Of a stretch of DNA of 9,016 bases, positions 1-5,662 are shown piece after piece. Under the pieces are notes generated by a model. That model did not search any database and was not told the origin of the DNA. It was given only the letters and a program-made list of their open reading frames with translations. The stretch covers positions 1 to 9,016 of the forward strand of contig JACPVY010000264.1 in NCBI GenBank assembly GCA_016197345.1. The letters run 5' to 3'. Within the stretch, counting starts at the first letter, position 1; each line of letters begins with the position of its first letter. The DNA comes from Burkholderiales bacterium (GTDB lineage Bacteria; Pseudomonadota; Gammaproteobacteria; Burkholderiales; Burkholderiaceae_D). The position numbers and the translations under genes are program-made.

Positions 1-514
1 CTTCATACAGTGGGCGGTGGTAAAAGAAAGTGCCGGGATGGTCGGCTACATAGCGCTCCATTTCCCGAAAACGCTTGCCTTCGCTAGACCAACCACGATT
101 GAGTTCGCGCCGTTGCGCAAACAAATTGATTTCTAATTGACCACCGGAAGCGTGGCCGAGGAAGTGTCCCTTATCGGCGACAAAGGCGCGTTCGCCTAGC
201 GCCGCTTGCACGGTCGCGTTCACATTCGCATAACCACGGATACGGCTGTTATCGCGCTTCATCAGCGCTGGGGTGGCGATGCCATACGCGAGCATCACGC
301 GATCACAGATTGAATCGAAGAGAAACACCGCGGGTGGCAACATCACTTCAAAAATCTGCGCTTCCACCGCATTGGCGTAGTAATCCTCGACCCAGCTTTG
401 CGCTTGCTCTGGCCAGTGCGCGAGCGTTGGCGGAATTTTGCGGCGCAAATGGCGGTGGATTTGCTCTAGCGGCGATATTTCAGGCGGTTTTTTCGATTTT
501 TTTGGTGGGGACAT
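1..514 (-). CDS. Probable DNA/RNA non-specific endonuclease, N-terminal part (runs off window)
   Basis: The minus strand is open from an ATG at 514 to the left edge: 171 codons with no stop, so the C-terminus is missing. The N-terminus is Lys/Pro-rich and has no signal peptide. Residues 109-141 carry the pattern that suggests a beta-beta-alpha-metal nuclease of the Serratia/NucA type: an Asp-Lys-Gly-His motif at 114-117 (compare DRGH, whose His is the general base), Asn130, Gln134 and Asn139-Arg-Gly141, where the family has its metal-binding Asn and an NxG motif. A conserved-looking stretch rich in Arg and aromatics follows to residue 171. The Shine-Dalgarno is weak (only AACTGCC before ATG), but no other start fits. 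The spacing and the DKGH variant differ from classical secreted nucleases, so it may be a cytoplasmic member or an effector. The coding frame is firm; the nuclease assignment is inference from motifs. Confidence 0.6.
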   Translation of the reverse strand, partial: MSPPKKSKKPPEISPLEQIHRHLRRKIPPTLAHWPEQAQSWVEDYYANAVEAQIFEVMLPPAVFLFDSICDRVMLAYGIATPALMKRDNSRIRGYANVNATVQAALGERAFVADKGHFLGHASGGQLEINLFAQRRELNRGWSSEGKRFREMERYVADHPGTFFYHRPLYE

Positions 515-595
515 GGCAGTTTTCGATTGGCGGCGACAAGAAACGCCAGTGTGGCATGGGCGCGCGAGGGCTGCAATGCCTATGCGTGGCACCGC

Positions 596-635
596 TTGCG
601 GCAAATCGGCACAGCCGCAAACAACGGGCTAAAAT
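596..635 (+). promoter_or_regulatory. Possible promoter and hairpin in the divergent gap 515-679
   Basis: The 165-bp gap between two divergent genes contains a 7-bp perfect inverted repeat, TTGCGGC (596-602) and GCCGCAA (614-620), with an 11-nt loop. Just downstream is TAAAAT (630-635), five of six matches to a sigma-70 -10 box. A weak -35, TCGGCA (606-611), lies 18 nt upstream and inside the hairpin. It could drive the gene starting at 680 with a leader of about 40 nt. No other structure is evident in the gap. Confidence 0.25.
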
Positions 636-679
636 AGCGCTCCTGCCGTATTTCATTGACAACTTAACCCGCTATCCGT

Positions 680-1123
680 ATGCAACTCAATCCCGCATTC
701 CCCATCGTCGAAGGTCATTTCCCTATGCCGCAGCAGTGGGCGCTACAACTGCCAGCACGCTTTAACCGCCGCATCGAAAATGGCGATCTGGTGCTATGGC
801 GCGAAGGCATCACTGCTTGGATCGCGGTTTGGAATAACGATAAAAACGACAGCGTCGCCCAGCGCTTGCAGTGCATACGCGAGAAGCAGCCCAAGCAAGC
901 GCAACAAGTGCAGCAAAACGAGCAAGCTGGTGTGCAGTTTTATAGCTATTGCATAGAAGAAGAGGCCGATGAAGGCGACGAAGACGAAGAAATCGAATTA
1001 GTGCAAGCGATGTATGGCTATGCCTTTGCCGCGAATAGCCATGTTGAAATGGTGATCTATTGCGACGAAGAAGAGGATGTAGCGCAGGCGCGGGCGATGT
1101 TTGCCAGCTTGAAAAACGGCTAA
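680..1123 (+). CDS. Acidic hypothetical protein
   Basis: This 147-residue protein matches no family I recognise. The N-terminal half (to about residue 65) is ordinary and globular, with several Trp residues (20, 40, 47, 51). A Gln/Lys-rich linker follows (about 69-83), then a strongly acidic run at about 93-106 (EEEADEGDEDEEIE), and a C-terminal segment with mixed aromatic and acidic residues. There is no signal peptide or membrane helix, so it is probably cytoplasmic. The start at 680 has no clear ribosome binding site; the next in-frame ATG (725) is no better. It is transcribed alone, divergent from the nuclease-like gene and convergent with the two-component operon, with only 13 bp between the stop codons. 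A small acidic protein beside a nuclease gene could suggest an immunity or inhibitor role, but nothing in the sequence shows this. I am sure it is a gene, not what it does. Confidence 0.75.
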   Translation: MQLNPAFPIVEGHFPMPQQWALQLPARFNRRIENGDLVLWREGITAWIAVWNNDKNDSVAQRLQCIREKQPKQAQQVQQNEQAGVQFYSYCIEEEADEGDEDEEIELVQAMYGYAFAANSHVEMVIYCDEEEDVAQARAMFASLKNG

Positions 1124-1128
1124 GGCCG
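1112..1128 (-). terminator. Short hairpin plus T-run after the LytTR operon
   Basis: On the minus strand, just past the response-regulator stop, CGGC-CTTA-GCCG is followed directly by TTTTT (complement of 1112-1116). The stem is only 4 bp. A further CAGCTT/AAGCTG pairing (1105-1110 with 1129-1134) could enclose it. It overlaps the end of the convergent gene at 1123. It fits the position of an operon terminator, but the short stem makes it weak. Confidence 0.35.
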
Positions 1129-1136
1129 AAGCTGCG

Positions 1137-1877
1137 CTATTGCATCATCCCCTTCAATTTTTGATAGCCGCTACGACTAATCGGCAAGCGGCTACCGTCT
1201 TTCAGCAGCGCTTGGTGGCTATCTTTGCTGGCTTGCTCTATCCGTTCTAGCCTATCCAGATTGAGCAGATACGAGCGGTGAATGCGCAAAAAGCGGCTGC
1301 CATCGAGTTGGCTTTCCAATTCGCTTAGGCGCTGATTTTTCAAAAACGCTTTGCCCTCGCTATGCACTTGCACATAATCGTCTTGCGCCTCGATGAAATC
1401 GACTTTATCGACGGTGAGCACATGCACCTTGCTACCATCGCGTATCAAAATCCTCCCAATTGGCCCGCTCGCGGGTTGCGCTTGCGCTAGTACGGGGGCG
1501 AGAGCTTGGGTCTGTCCCAAACTTTGGCGCGCGTGCGCTAGCGCTTGCGTTAGGCGGGCAGCGCTATAGGGTTTGAGCAAATAATCAATCGCGTGGATTT
1601 CAAACGCCTTTAGTGCATATTGATCAAAGGCTGTCACAAAAATATAGCGTGGCGCGATGCCATCGCGGCTACTCGCTAGTTCCACCACTTCAAAGCCATT
1701 GAGTTTCGGCATTTGGATATCGAGTAAGACCAATTCCGGCTGCAATTCGGTGATCGCTTTCACCGCCTCATAGCCATTCGCGCATTCGGCAATGATCTCC
1801 ACATCGGCATGTTCAAGCAACATTTCGCGCAATACCATACGTGCTAACTCTTCATCATCGACAATCAAAACGCGCAT
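1137..1877 (-). CDS. LytTR-family response regulator (LytR/AlgR type)
   Basis: Cytoplasmic transcription regulator, the output half of a two-component system with the kinase encoded just upstream. Counting from the ATG at 1877 (246 aa), residues 1-118 form a receiver domain: acidic pair Asp7-Asp8, phospho-acceptor Asp53 in LLDIQMPK, Thr82 and Lys102 in LLKPY. A Gln/Ala-rich linker follows (about 119-138), then a LytTR DNA-binding domain (about 142-244) with the typical FIEAQDDYV and FLRIHRSYLLNL blocks. Two ATGs are adjacent (1880 and 1877). The GGAG of the ribosome site is 2 nt from the first and 5 nt from the second, so I chose the second; the start then overlaps the kinase stop by one base (TGATG), a sign of translational coupling. 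LytTR proteins usually bind direct repeats near their targets; none was recognised here. All phosphotransfer residues are intact. Confidence 0.92.
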   Translation of the reverse strand: MRVLIVDDEELARMVLREMLLEHADVEIIAECANGYEAVKAITELQPELVLLDIQMPKLNGFEVVELASSRDGIAPRYIFVTAFDQYALKAFEIHAIDYLLKPYSAARLTQALAHARQSLGQTQALAPVLAQAQPASGPIGRILIRDGSKVHVLTVDKVDFIEAQDDYVQVHSEGKAFLKNQRLSELESQLDGSRFLRIHRSYLLNLDRLERIEQASKDSHQALLKDGSRLPISRSGYQKLKGMMQ

Positions 1878-2953
1878 CATCTCTCCACTTGTTGAATAGG
1901 TAGCGTCATTTCGACGCGAAATAAACCGGGGCTAGCACGCCAATGTACGCTCGCTTCATGGGCATAGGCATTTTGCAAGCGCTGCCGCACATTCGCCAAA
2001 CCGATGCCGCGCCGTCCCGGTTTATTACTTGTAACTTGATCGAGATCGACCTCATTTTCGACGCTAATGCGTAGCAAATGCTCTTGCTGGGCGATGTGGA
2101 TGCGTATCGTACCGCCCTCCATTAAATTCGCGATACCGTGCTTCAGCGCGTTTTCCACCAGCGGCTGCAAAATCATCGGTGGCAAGAGGAATTGTTGTGT
2201 CCCTTCTTCAAGCTCTCGCACCACAGTTAAGCGTTGGCCAAAGCGAATTTTTTCGATCGCCAAATAATCGTCGATCAAACTCATTTCTTGTGCAACTTGG
2301 ATTTTGCGCTGCGCTTCAAAGCTTAAGCTGCGGCGGAAAAAATCGGCCAATAGCAGCGTCATCTGCCGTGCGCCTGCCGGGTTTGCCGAGGTTAGCGCGC
2401 TGATGGAATTGAGGCTATTGAATAGAAAATGCGGGTCGATTTGCGTGCGTAGCATGCGCAATTCTGCTTCTTGTGCCGCCAATTTTGCTTCTAATTCGCT
2501 ACGTTCTAGTTGGCGCGTGCGTTCAAATTCATCAAGCAGAAAATGTACAGCGCACGCTAACAAATACAATAAAGAGCCGAGCGCGAGCAAAGTGAGCGTC
2601 AACGCTGGGGACAGCTTAATCCCGAGCCAATCCACTTCTACTAGCTGCAATAAGCGATTAAAACCAACGCACAGTGCTGCCCATAGCGTGCCCGCAATCG
2701 CGGCGGCACTAAAAAAAATACCGAGCAGTGCAATTGCACGGTGCTCGGCAATGGGGTAAGCGCGGCAGACATAATAGGTAGAAAACCCCACTGCAATCGC
2801 ATACAGCAGCGTAGTGGGCACAGCAAACAAGATGCTATTGGCCCATTCCGCACCGCTGGCGCTACTGATGGCGGCGGCGAGTAGCAAGCCTAGCAAAAAC
2901 CAGACTAACAAATACAGCGCCGCACTGCGCATGGTCAACAACAAACTAGGCAT
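1877..2953 (-). CDS. LytS/AlgZ-type sensor histidine kinase
   Basis: Inner-membrane histidine kinase of 358 aa that should autophosphorylate and pass phosphate to the LytTR regulator. The first 140 residues hold four predicted membrane helices (about 10-30, 40-64, 73-98, 113-140) with very short loops, so there is no large outside sensor domain. A charged helical, coiled-coil-like linker rich in Glu, Leu and Arg runs from about 141 to 170. The His_kinase family motif follows (QIDPHFLFNSLN, phospho-His175). The ATPase part shows the N box (PLVENALKHG, 264-273) and the G box (GRRGIGLANVRQRL, 313-326). The start at 2953 lies 18 nt after the preceding gene and has a poor ribosome site; an internal ATG (Met8) is no better. 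With no outside domain, sensing is likely inside the membrane or through the LiaF-like partners encoded upstream. Confidence 0.92.
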   Translation of the reverse strand: MPSLLLTMRSAALYLLVWFLLGLLLAAAISSASGAEWANSILFAVPTTLLYAIAVGFSTYYVCRAYPIAEHRAIALLGIFFSAAAIAGTLWAALCVGFNRLLQLVEVDWLGIKLSPALTLTLLALGSLLYLLACAVHFLLDEFERTRQLERSELEAKLAAQEAELRMLRTQIDPHFLFNSLNSISALTSANPAGARQMTLLLADFFRRSLSFEAQRKIQVAQEMSLIDDYLAIEKIRFGQRLTVVRELEEGTQQFLLPPMILQPLVENALKHGIANLMEGGTIRIHIAQQEHLLRISVENEVDLDQVTSNKPGRRGIGLANVRQRLQNAYAHEASVHWRASPGLFRVEMTLPIQQVER

Positions 2954-2971
2954 GGTTATCTGTTGCGCCTA

Positions 2972-3700
2972 CTATTCTGACGTTGGATTGCGCACATTGA
3001 CGCCACCCATAATCGCCGTCCCTGTAATGATCAAACGTTTGCTGCTATCTGGTGGTGCTACCGTCTTTTCATCAAAGCCGCCCAAGATAGGTGTCCCTTT
3101 TAAAATTACGGCCCAATCCATTGGTACTTTGATTTCCACCCCACCGAATACGGCGTGTACTTCTAGCGTAGCGTCACCTTCCAAACCACATTGGCGCAAA
3201 TCCAATTCGCAGCCACCCATGACGACATTGACCTTGCCGCCTTTGAAATTGGGCGTGATCACGCGCCGCTGTACACCACCCATCACCACATTCGCCGTGA
3301 TGAATGAATCATCGCTGGTCAAAGTATCTGTACTCAGAATATGGCTCTGTCCCGTTTCACCATCTTGCCCGACCACCGCTTTGATGATGAAGGCGATGCC
3401 TGCAAGCATAATGATGATAGGCCACATCATCTTCCAGCTAATAATGAACAGACCAAGGCGCTGTAAGGTCATGCCAGCACCCACTGCGATTAAGGCCATG
3501 CCGACGAAATACTGCTTGGTTTGTGGTGCATCACTTAATTTCATCGCACCGACAACGATCAGCAATACTGGCCAATAGTGCAAAATCCGTTGTGCGTCCC
3601 ACCAACCAAAATTATCGAGTAAAAAGATCAGGCCGATGGCCATGATCATCAGACCGACAAAAACTTGTTGCGGTAGGCTACGTTGTGGATGATGTCTCAT
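2972..3700 (-). CDS. LiaF-like membrane protein (cell-envelope stress sensor/regulator)
   Basis: Membrane protein of 242 aa. Residues 1-110 hold four predicted helices (about 12-29, 41-55, 64-80, 83-110) of the LiaI/LiaF-like membrane region. Residues 119-236 form a soluble C-terminal domain of the LiaF type: five short beta repeats marked by VVMGGV (138), VVMGGC (159), VFGGVEI (184), ILGGFD (205) and IMGGVN (230), spaced about 20-25 residues, as in a small beta-helix. In Firmicutes LiaF inhibits the LiaS kinase until cell-wall damage occurs; a similar job for the LytS-type kinase next door is inference. The ATG at 3700 is chosen over one at 3724 because AAGGAG lies 7 nt before it. That ribosome site is inside the last codons of the upstream gene, and only 4 bp separate the two genes, so they are co-transcribed and probably translationally coupled. 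Confidence 0.85.
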   Translation of the reverse strand: MRHHPQRSLPQQVFVGLMIMAIGLIFLLDNFGWWDAQRILHYWPVLLIVVGAMKLSDAPQTKQYFVGMALIAVGAGMTLQRLGLFIISWKMMWPIIIMLAGIAFIIKAVVGQDGETGQSHILSTDTLTSDDSFITANVVMGGVQRRVITPNFKGGKVNVVMGGCELDLRQCGLEGDATLEVHAVFGGVEIKVPMDWAVILKGTPILGGFDEKTVAPPDSSKRLIITGTAIMGGVNVRNPTSE

Positions 3701-3704
3701 GAAA

Positions 3705-4118
3705 TTACTCCTTTTTTGCGGCAAAACGCAGTACTGCTTCTAATAACATTCTGATGCCGACGGCGATTAATACCAGTGGCCAACTATTCGCAAACGTCAA
3801 TCCAGCAAAGCCAACTAAGGATGCCGTGACCCACAATCCGAGGAACACCAAAAATACACCGCGAGCAAAGCGGGAAGGGGTTGGAGCGACAAACATTTTA
3901 GCAAGGCCAAAGACGACCATAATCAGCGGTGCATAATGCCATAGCTCTGTCACATGCAACACACCTTGTTGATTCAAAAAGGCGATTGCACCGAAACCGA
4001 GTAAAAACAAGCCGACCGTGAGGTGTTTTATCATCCGTTGTGCTGGCGTATGGTGTTCTGCCCACTGTTTTTTGCATTCATTTGCCATGTCATGGCGGCT
4101 GTGATGAGTATGATGCAT
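3705..4118 (-). CDS. LiaI/LiaF-type four-helix membrane protein with His-rich N-terminus
   Basis: First gene of the operon, 137 aa. A His-rich, hydrophilic N-terminus (MHHTHHSRHD, with further His at 22-23) precedes four predicted helices (about 31-48, 61-77, 84-103, 109-130) and a basic tail (AAKKE). The segment ELWHYAPLIMVVFGLAKM resembles RILHYWPVLLIVVGAMKL of the next protein, so the two membrane regions look paralogous; this one lacks the soluble LiaF C-terminal domain. The start at 4118 is set by AGGAG 7 nt upstream; the frame stays open to 4169 but without a ribosome site there. The protein may partner the LiaF-like protein as LiaI does in Firmicutes. The histidine cluster could bind metal, which is speculation. 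It is co-transcribed with the LiaF-like, kinase and regulator genes, the gaps being 4 bp, 18 bp and an overlap. Confidence 0.82.
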   Translation of the reverse strand: MHHTHHSRHDMANECKKQWAEHHTPAQRMIKHLTVGLFLLGFGAIAFLNQQGVLHVTELWHYAPLIMVVFGLAKMFVAPTPSRFARGVFLVFLGLWVTASLVGFAGLTFANSWPLVLIAVGIRMLLEAVLRFAAKKE

Positions 4119-4152
4119 TTGAAAACTCCTGTATGTGTGTTCGAATGCAGTC

Positions 4153-4190
4153 AGAATAGCGAAGCACAAGCGGCGACAAAAGCGCTATTC
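4153..4190 (-). promoter_or_regulatory. Candidate promoter/operator of the LiaF-LytS-LytTR operon
   Basis: In the 160-bp divergent gap, GAATAGCG (4154-4161) and CGCTATTC (4183-4190) form a perfect 8-bp inverted repeat separated by 21 bp. The left arm overlaps a possible minus-strand -10, TATTCT (4153-4158); a possible -35, TTGTCG (4174-4179), is 15 bp away, which is short. The -10 lies about 35 bp before the start at 4118. The two-arm layout could be an operator for a dimer, but it does not match a LytTR direct repeat. The promoter call is weak; the inverted repeat is exact. Confidence 0.3.
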
Positions 4191-4278
4191 GGCCAATGGC
4201 GGTTGGGCATCGGTGAATGGCGAAGAATTCGGCGAATGGAAGAAAAATCAGCGGTAAAACGAAAAAATCAGAGGAAAA

Positions 4279-4731
4279 ATGAAAAAACAGATCGGCAATT
4301 TCGCCTTCTTAGTCGCCATCGCCATTGCGCTATTTGGCGCCGTCATCCACTGGGTTTCGCCTTGGATGGGGTTCGAATGGCTAGAATTTTGGCATGTGCC
4401 ACGCTCGGCAGTAGCCGCCGCGCGGGCCGGCGACATGAGCGTGATGTGGATAGGTGTAGGCATCGGTGTGCTGATGTTTTTGTGCGCGCTGTATGGCCTC
4501 TCTGGCGCAGGCAAAATCCGCCGCATCCCATTGACTGCGCTTGCGCTACCGATTATTAGCGCGATTTGCCTAGTGCGCGGCGCGTTGATTTTGCCGATAT
4601 GGCTGCTGTATCCACAAATCGTACGGACTTACGATGTGGTGGCGTCCTTGGTTTGGGCAATTGCTGGCGCTGGTTTTTTGCTAGGCACCGTGTTGAATTG
4701 GGCGCAAATCCGGCGCAAAAAGCATGAATAA
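4279..4731 (+). CDS. Four-helix inner-membrane protein of unknown function
   Basis: This 150-residue hydrophobic protein belongs to no family I can name. Predicted helices: about 7-26, 54-74, 82-110 (long, with a Pro at 91 and 106) and 119-139. A loop between helices 1 and 2 (about 27-52) is rich in aromatic residues (WVSPWMGFEWLEFWHVP) and may face the periplasm. The C-terminus is basic (QIRRKKHE), consistent with a cytoplasmic end. GAGG lies 4-5 nt before the ATG, supporting the start. The gene is alone: it is divergent from the envelope-sensing operon with a shared 160-bp control region, and its transcript should end at the terminator at 4744. It could be a target of that two-component system, but only proximity suggests it. 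Confidence 0.8.
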   Translation: MKKQIGNFAFLVAIAIALFGAVIHWVSPWMGFEWLEFWHVPRSAVAAARAGDMSVMWIGVGIGVLMFLCALYGLSGAGKIRRIPLTALALPIISAICLVRGALILPIWLLYPQIVRTYDVVASLVWAIAGAGFLLGTVLNWAQIRRKKHE

Positions 4732-4743
4732 TGTTTGTTAGTT

Positions 4744-4770
4744 TCATCGCCCTTGCTAGCGATGATTTTT
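4744..4770 (+). terminator. Intrinsic terminator after the membrane-protein gene
   Basis: A 7-bp perfect stem, TCATCGC (4744-4750) with GCGATGA (4759-4765), encloses an 8-nt loop and is followed by TTTTT (4766-4770). It begins 13 nt after the stop codon at 4731. This is a classical Rho-independent terminator. It leaves only about 37 bp before the next start (4808), so the RidA-family gene has either a very short promoter region or depends on read-through. Confidence 0.65.
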
Positions 4771-4807
4771 CCGAAATATGTGTGTCCCGTTTTTTAGCGA
4801 GTCTGCC

Positions 4808-5278
4808 ATGCCTGTCACCACCCTTAGCCCTAGCGATTTTTTCGAACCAATTGGCCCGTATAGCCACCTTGCCCGCGCTGGCAACTTCATCACCATTTCC
4901 GGCACACCCGGCATTGACCCGGCGACACAAGATTTCGCAGGGACAGACGCCTACAGCCACAGCCAGCAAATCGTAAAAAACTTCCGCACCTTGTTAGCCG
5001 CTGCGGGCGCGCAATTGAGCGACGTGTTGCATGTGAATGTGTATTTGAAGCACGTTGAAGATTTTGCCGAAATGAATCGCGCTTTCGCTGAAGAATTCGG
5101 CAACCACAAACCCGCTCGCACCGTAATTTGCGTCGCCGATTTACCGAAAAAAGGCGCGTTGATGACGATGGATTTGACGGCTGTAATCAATGAATCAATG
5201 GGGTCAGACTCGATTGATTTTCCGCCTATCCATTGCCTGCCGCAAACAGATCAGCAAAAAGTTGAGCAAAAAATTTAA
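4808..5278 (+). CDS. RidA-family (YjgF/YER057c/UK114) protein with repeat-derived C-terminal extension
   Basis: Rid proteins are small trimeric cytoplasmic enzymes; RidA itself hydrolyses reactive imines/enamines such as 2-aminoacrylate. Residues 1-127 cover the whole fold: EPIGPYSHLARAGNFITISG near the start and the PARTVICVADLPKKGAL block with the conserved Arg104. Where E. coli RidA has Glu120 in its IEIEAIAV stretch this protein has Thr120 (ALMTMDLTAV), so it may belong to a Rid subgroup with another activity. The family usually ends here; this protein continues for about 29 residues because a 28-bp repeat (5193-5220) lies where the stop would be expected, adding SMGSDSID and then a Gln/Lys-rich tail. 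The ATG at 4808 gives the normal family N-terminus; an upstream ATG at 4778 would add 10 unrelated residues. The ribosome site is weak (GCGAG). Confidence 0.88.
   Translation: MPVTTLSPSDFFEPIGPYSHLARAGNFITISGTPGIDPATQDFAGTDAYSHSQQIVKNFRTLLAAAGAQLSDVLHVNVYLKHVEDFAEMNRAFAEEFGNHKPARTVICVADLPKKGALMTMDLTAVINESMGSDSIDFPPIHCLPQTDQQKVEQKI
5193..5220 (+). repeat. 28-bp hairpin repeat, copy 1 (3' end of RidA-family gene)
   Basis: Identical over 28 bp to the copy at 5613-5640. Perfect arms AATCAAT (5193-5199) and ATTGATT (5213-5219) flank a 13-nt GC-richer loop GGGGTCAGACTCG. The 8 bp before it (5185-5192, AATCAATG) repeat its first 8 bp in tandem, which could be a trace of insertion. The copy is read in frame as part of the RidA-family protein. 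No transposase is in the window; the form (short, palindromic, at gene 3' ends) is like REP/MITE-type elements. Confidence 0.8.
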
Positions 5279-5341
5279 CTACGTACTAGCCTGCGAGTAG
5301 AAATTTTGTACAATAGCTGACCTTTAGTTTAAATGCATTTT

Positions 5342-5365
5342 TATTATTTATTTCAATATTGAAAT
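5342..5365 (+). promoter_or_regulatory. Perfect 16-bp palindrome and AT-rich promoter region before the 96-aa gene
   Basis: ATTTCAATATTGAAAT (5350-5365) is a perfect palindrome ending 6 bp before the ATG at 5372. A possible -10, TATTAT (5342-5347), lies just upstream; another, TACAAT, is at 5309-5314. No good -35 is seen for either. The 93-bp gap is much more AT-rich than its surroundings. The palindrome has the size and place of an operator for a dimeric repressor, possibly autoregulation. In RNA it could instead fold as a small hairpin over the start region. Confidence 0.45.
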
Positions 5366-5371
5366 GATTAA

Positions 5372-5662
5372 ATGAGCAAAATTTTTCAATCTGTAGATGT
5401 GCAAACTTTGGGGCTTCCTCCTGAAGCAATGGCGATATTGGGTGGCGAAAGCAAAGTCTGGCTTTTGCTAGATAGCGACAAGCATACGATTACTATTTCA
5501 GCCATAGCCCCAGAAATTCAGGAAAACAATGCCATCCTCGACCAGTTAGCTGAATTGAATGAAGGCTTGACGCTAGAAGAATACGCTGCCCCTGTGCCAG
5601 AGAGTTTTTTGAAATCAATGGGGTCAGACTCGATTGATTTGCGCGATGCAGCGACGCGCTAA
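5372..5662 (+). CDS. Small orphan protein, possibly antitoxin-like
   Basis: This 96-residue soluble protein matches no family I can name with confidence. Residues about 1-50 alternate hydrophobic and polar residues as in a small beta-rich domain (FQSVDVQTLGLPPEAMAIL, then VWLLLDSDKHTITISAI). Residues about 51-79 are acidic and helical (LDQLAELNEGLTLEEY) and end in APVPESFL. A beta-rich N-terminus with an acidic helical tail, a short gene, and a palindrome just upstream resemble AbrB- or VapB-type antitoxins, but no toxin gene follows, so this is speculation. The last residues, SMGSDSID then LRDAATR, come from the 28-bp repeat and the sequence after it; the ancestral protein probably ended near residue 81. 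No ribosome site is evident at the start. The stop overlaps that of convergent metR by three bases (CTAA at 5659-5662). Confidence 0.7.
   Translation: MSKIFQSVDVQTLGLPPEAMAILGGESKVWLLLDSDKHTITISAIAPEIQENNAILDQLAELNEGLTLEEYAAPVPESFLKSMGSDSIDLRDAATR
5613..5640 (+). repeat. 28-bp hairpin repeat, copy 2 (3' end of 96-aa gene)
   Basis: Identical over 28 bp to 5193-5220, exactly 420 bp further on. Here the arms extend to 8 bp (AAATCAAT at 5612-5619 and ATTGATTT at 5633-5640). It is read in the same frame as copy 1 and encodes the same SMGSDSID residues. It ends 19 bp before the stop of its host gene and near the convergent stop of metR, so it may lie in the transcripts of both genes and might act as a weak structural end signal; the AT-rich stem has no T-run. 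Confidence 0.8.

Noticed and set aside
310..765. Plus-strand open frame across the nuclease gene start and the next gene
   Set aside because: It overlaps the motif-bearing minus-strand nuclease frame and the 680-1123 gene in another frame, and its product resembles no protein.
2814..3578. Long plus-strand open frame (254 codons) opposite the LiaF-like and kinase genes
   Set aside because: It is antisense to two well-supported genes with recognisable domains and has low-complexity Thr/Pro/Ser/Met composition typical of a shadow frame.
5279..5371. Small RNA gene or terminator between the RidA-family and 96-aa genes
   Set aside because: Apart from the palindrome and -10-like boxes no stable GC hairpin with a T-run is visible.
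5641..5662. GC hairpin GCGCG/CGCGC as terminator of the 96-aa gene
   Set aside because: Only a 5-bp stem with a 9-nt loop and no T-run on either strand; probably chance in GC-rich coding sequence.
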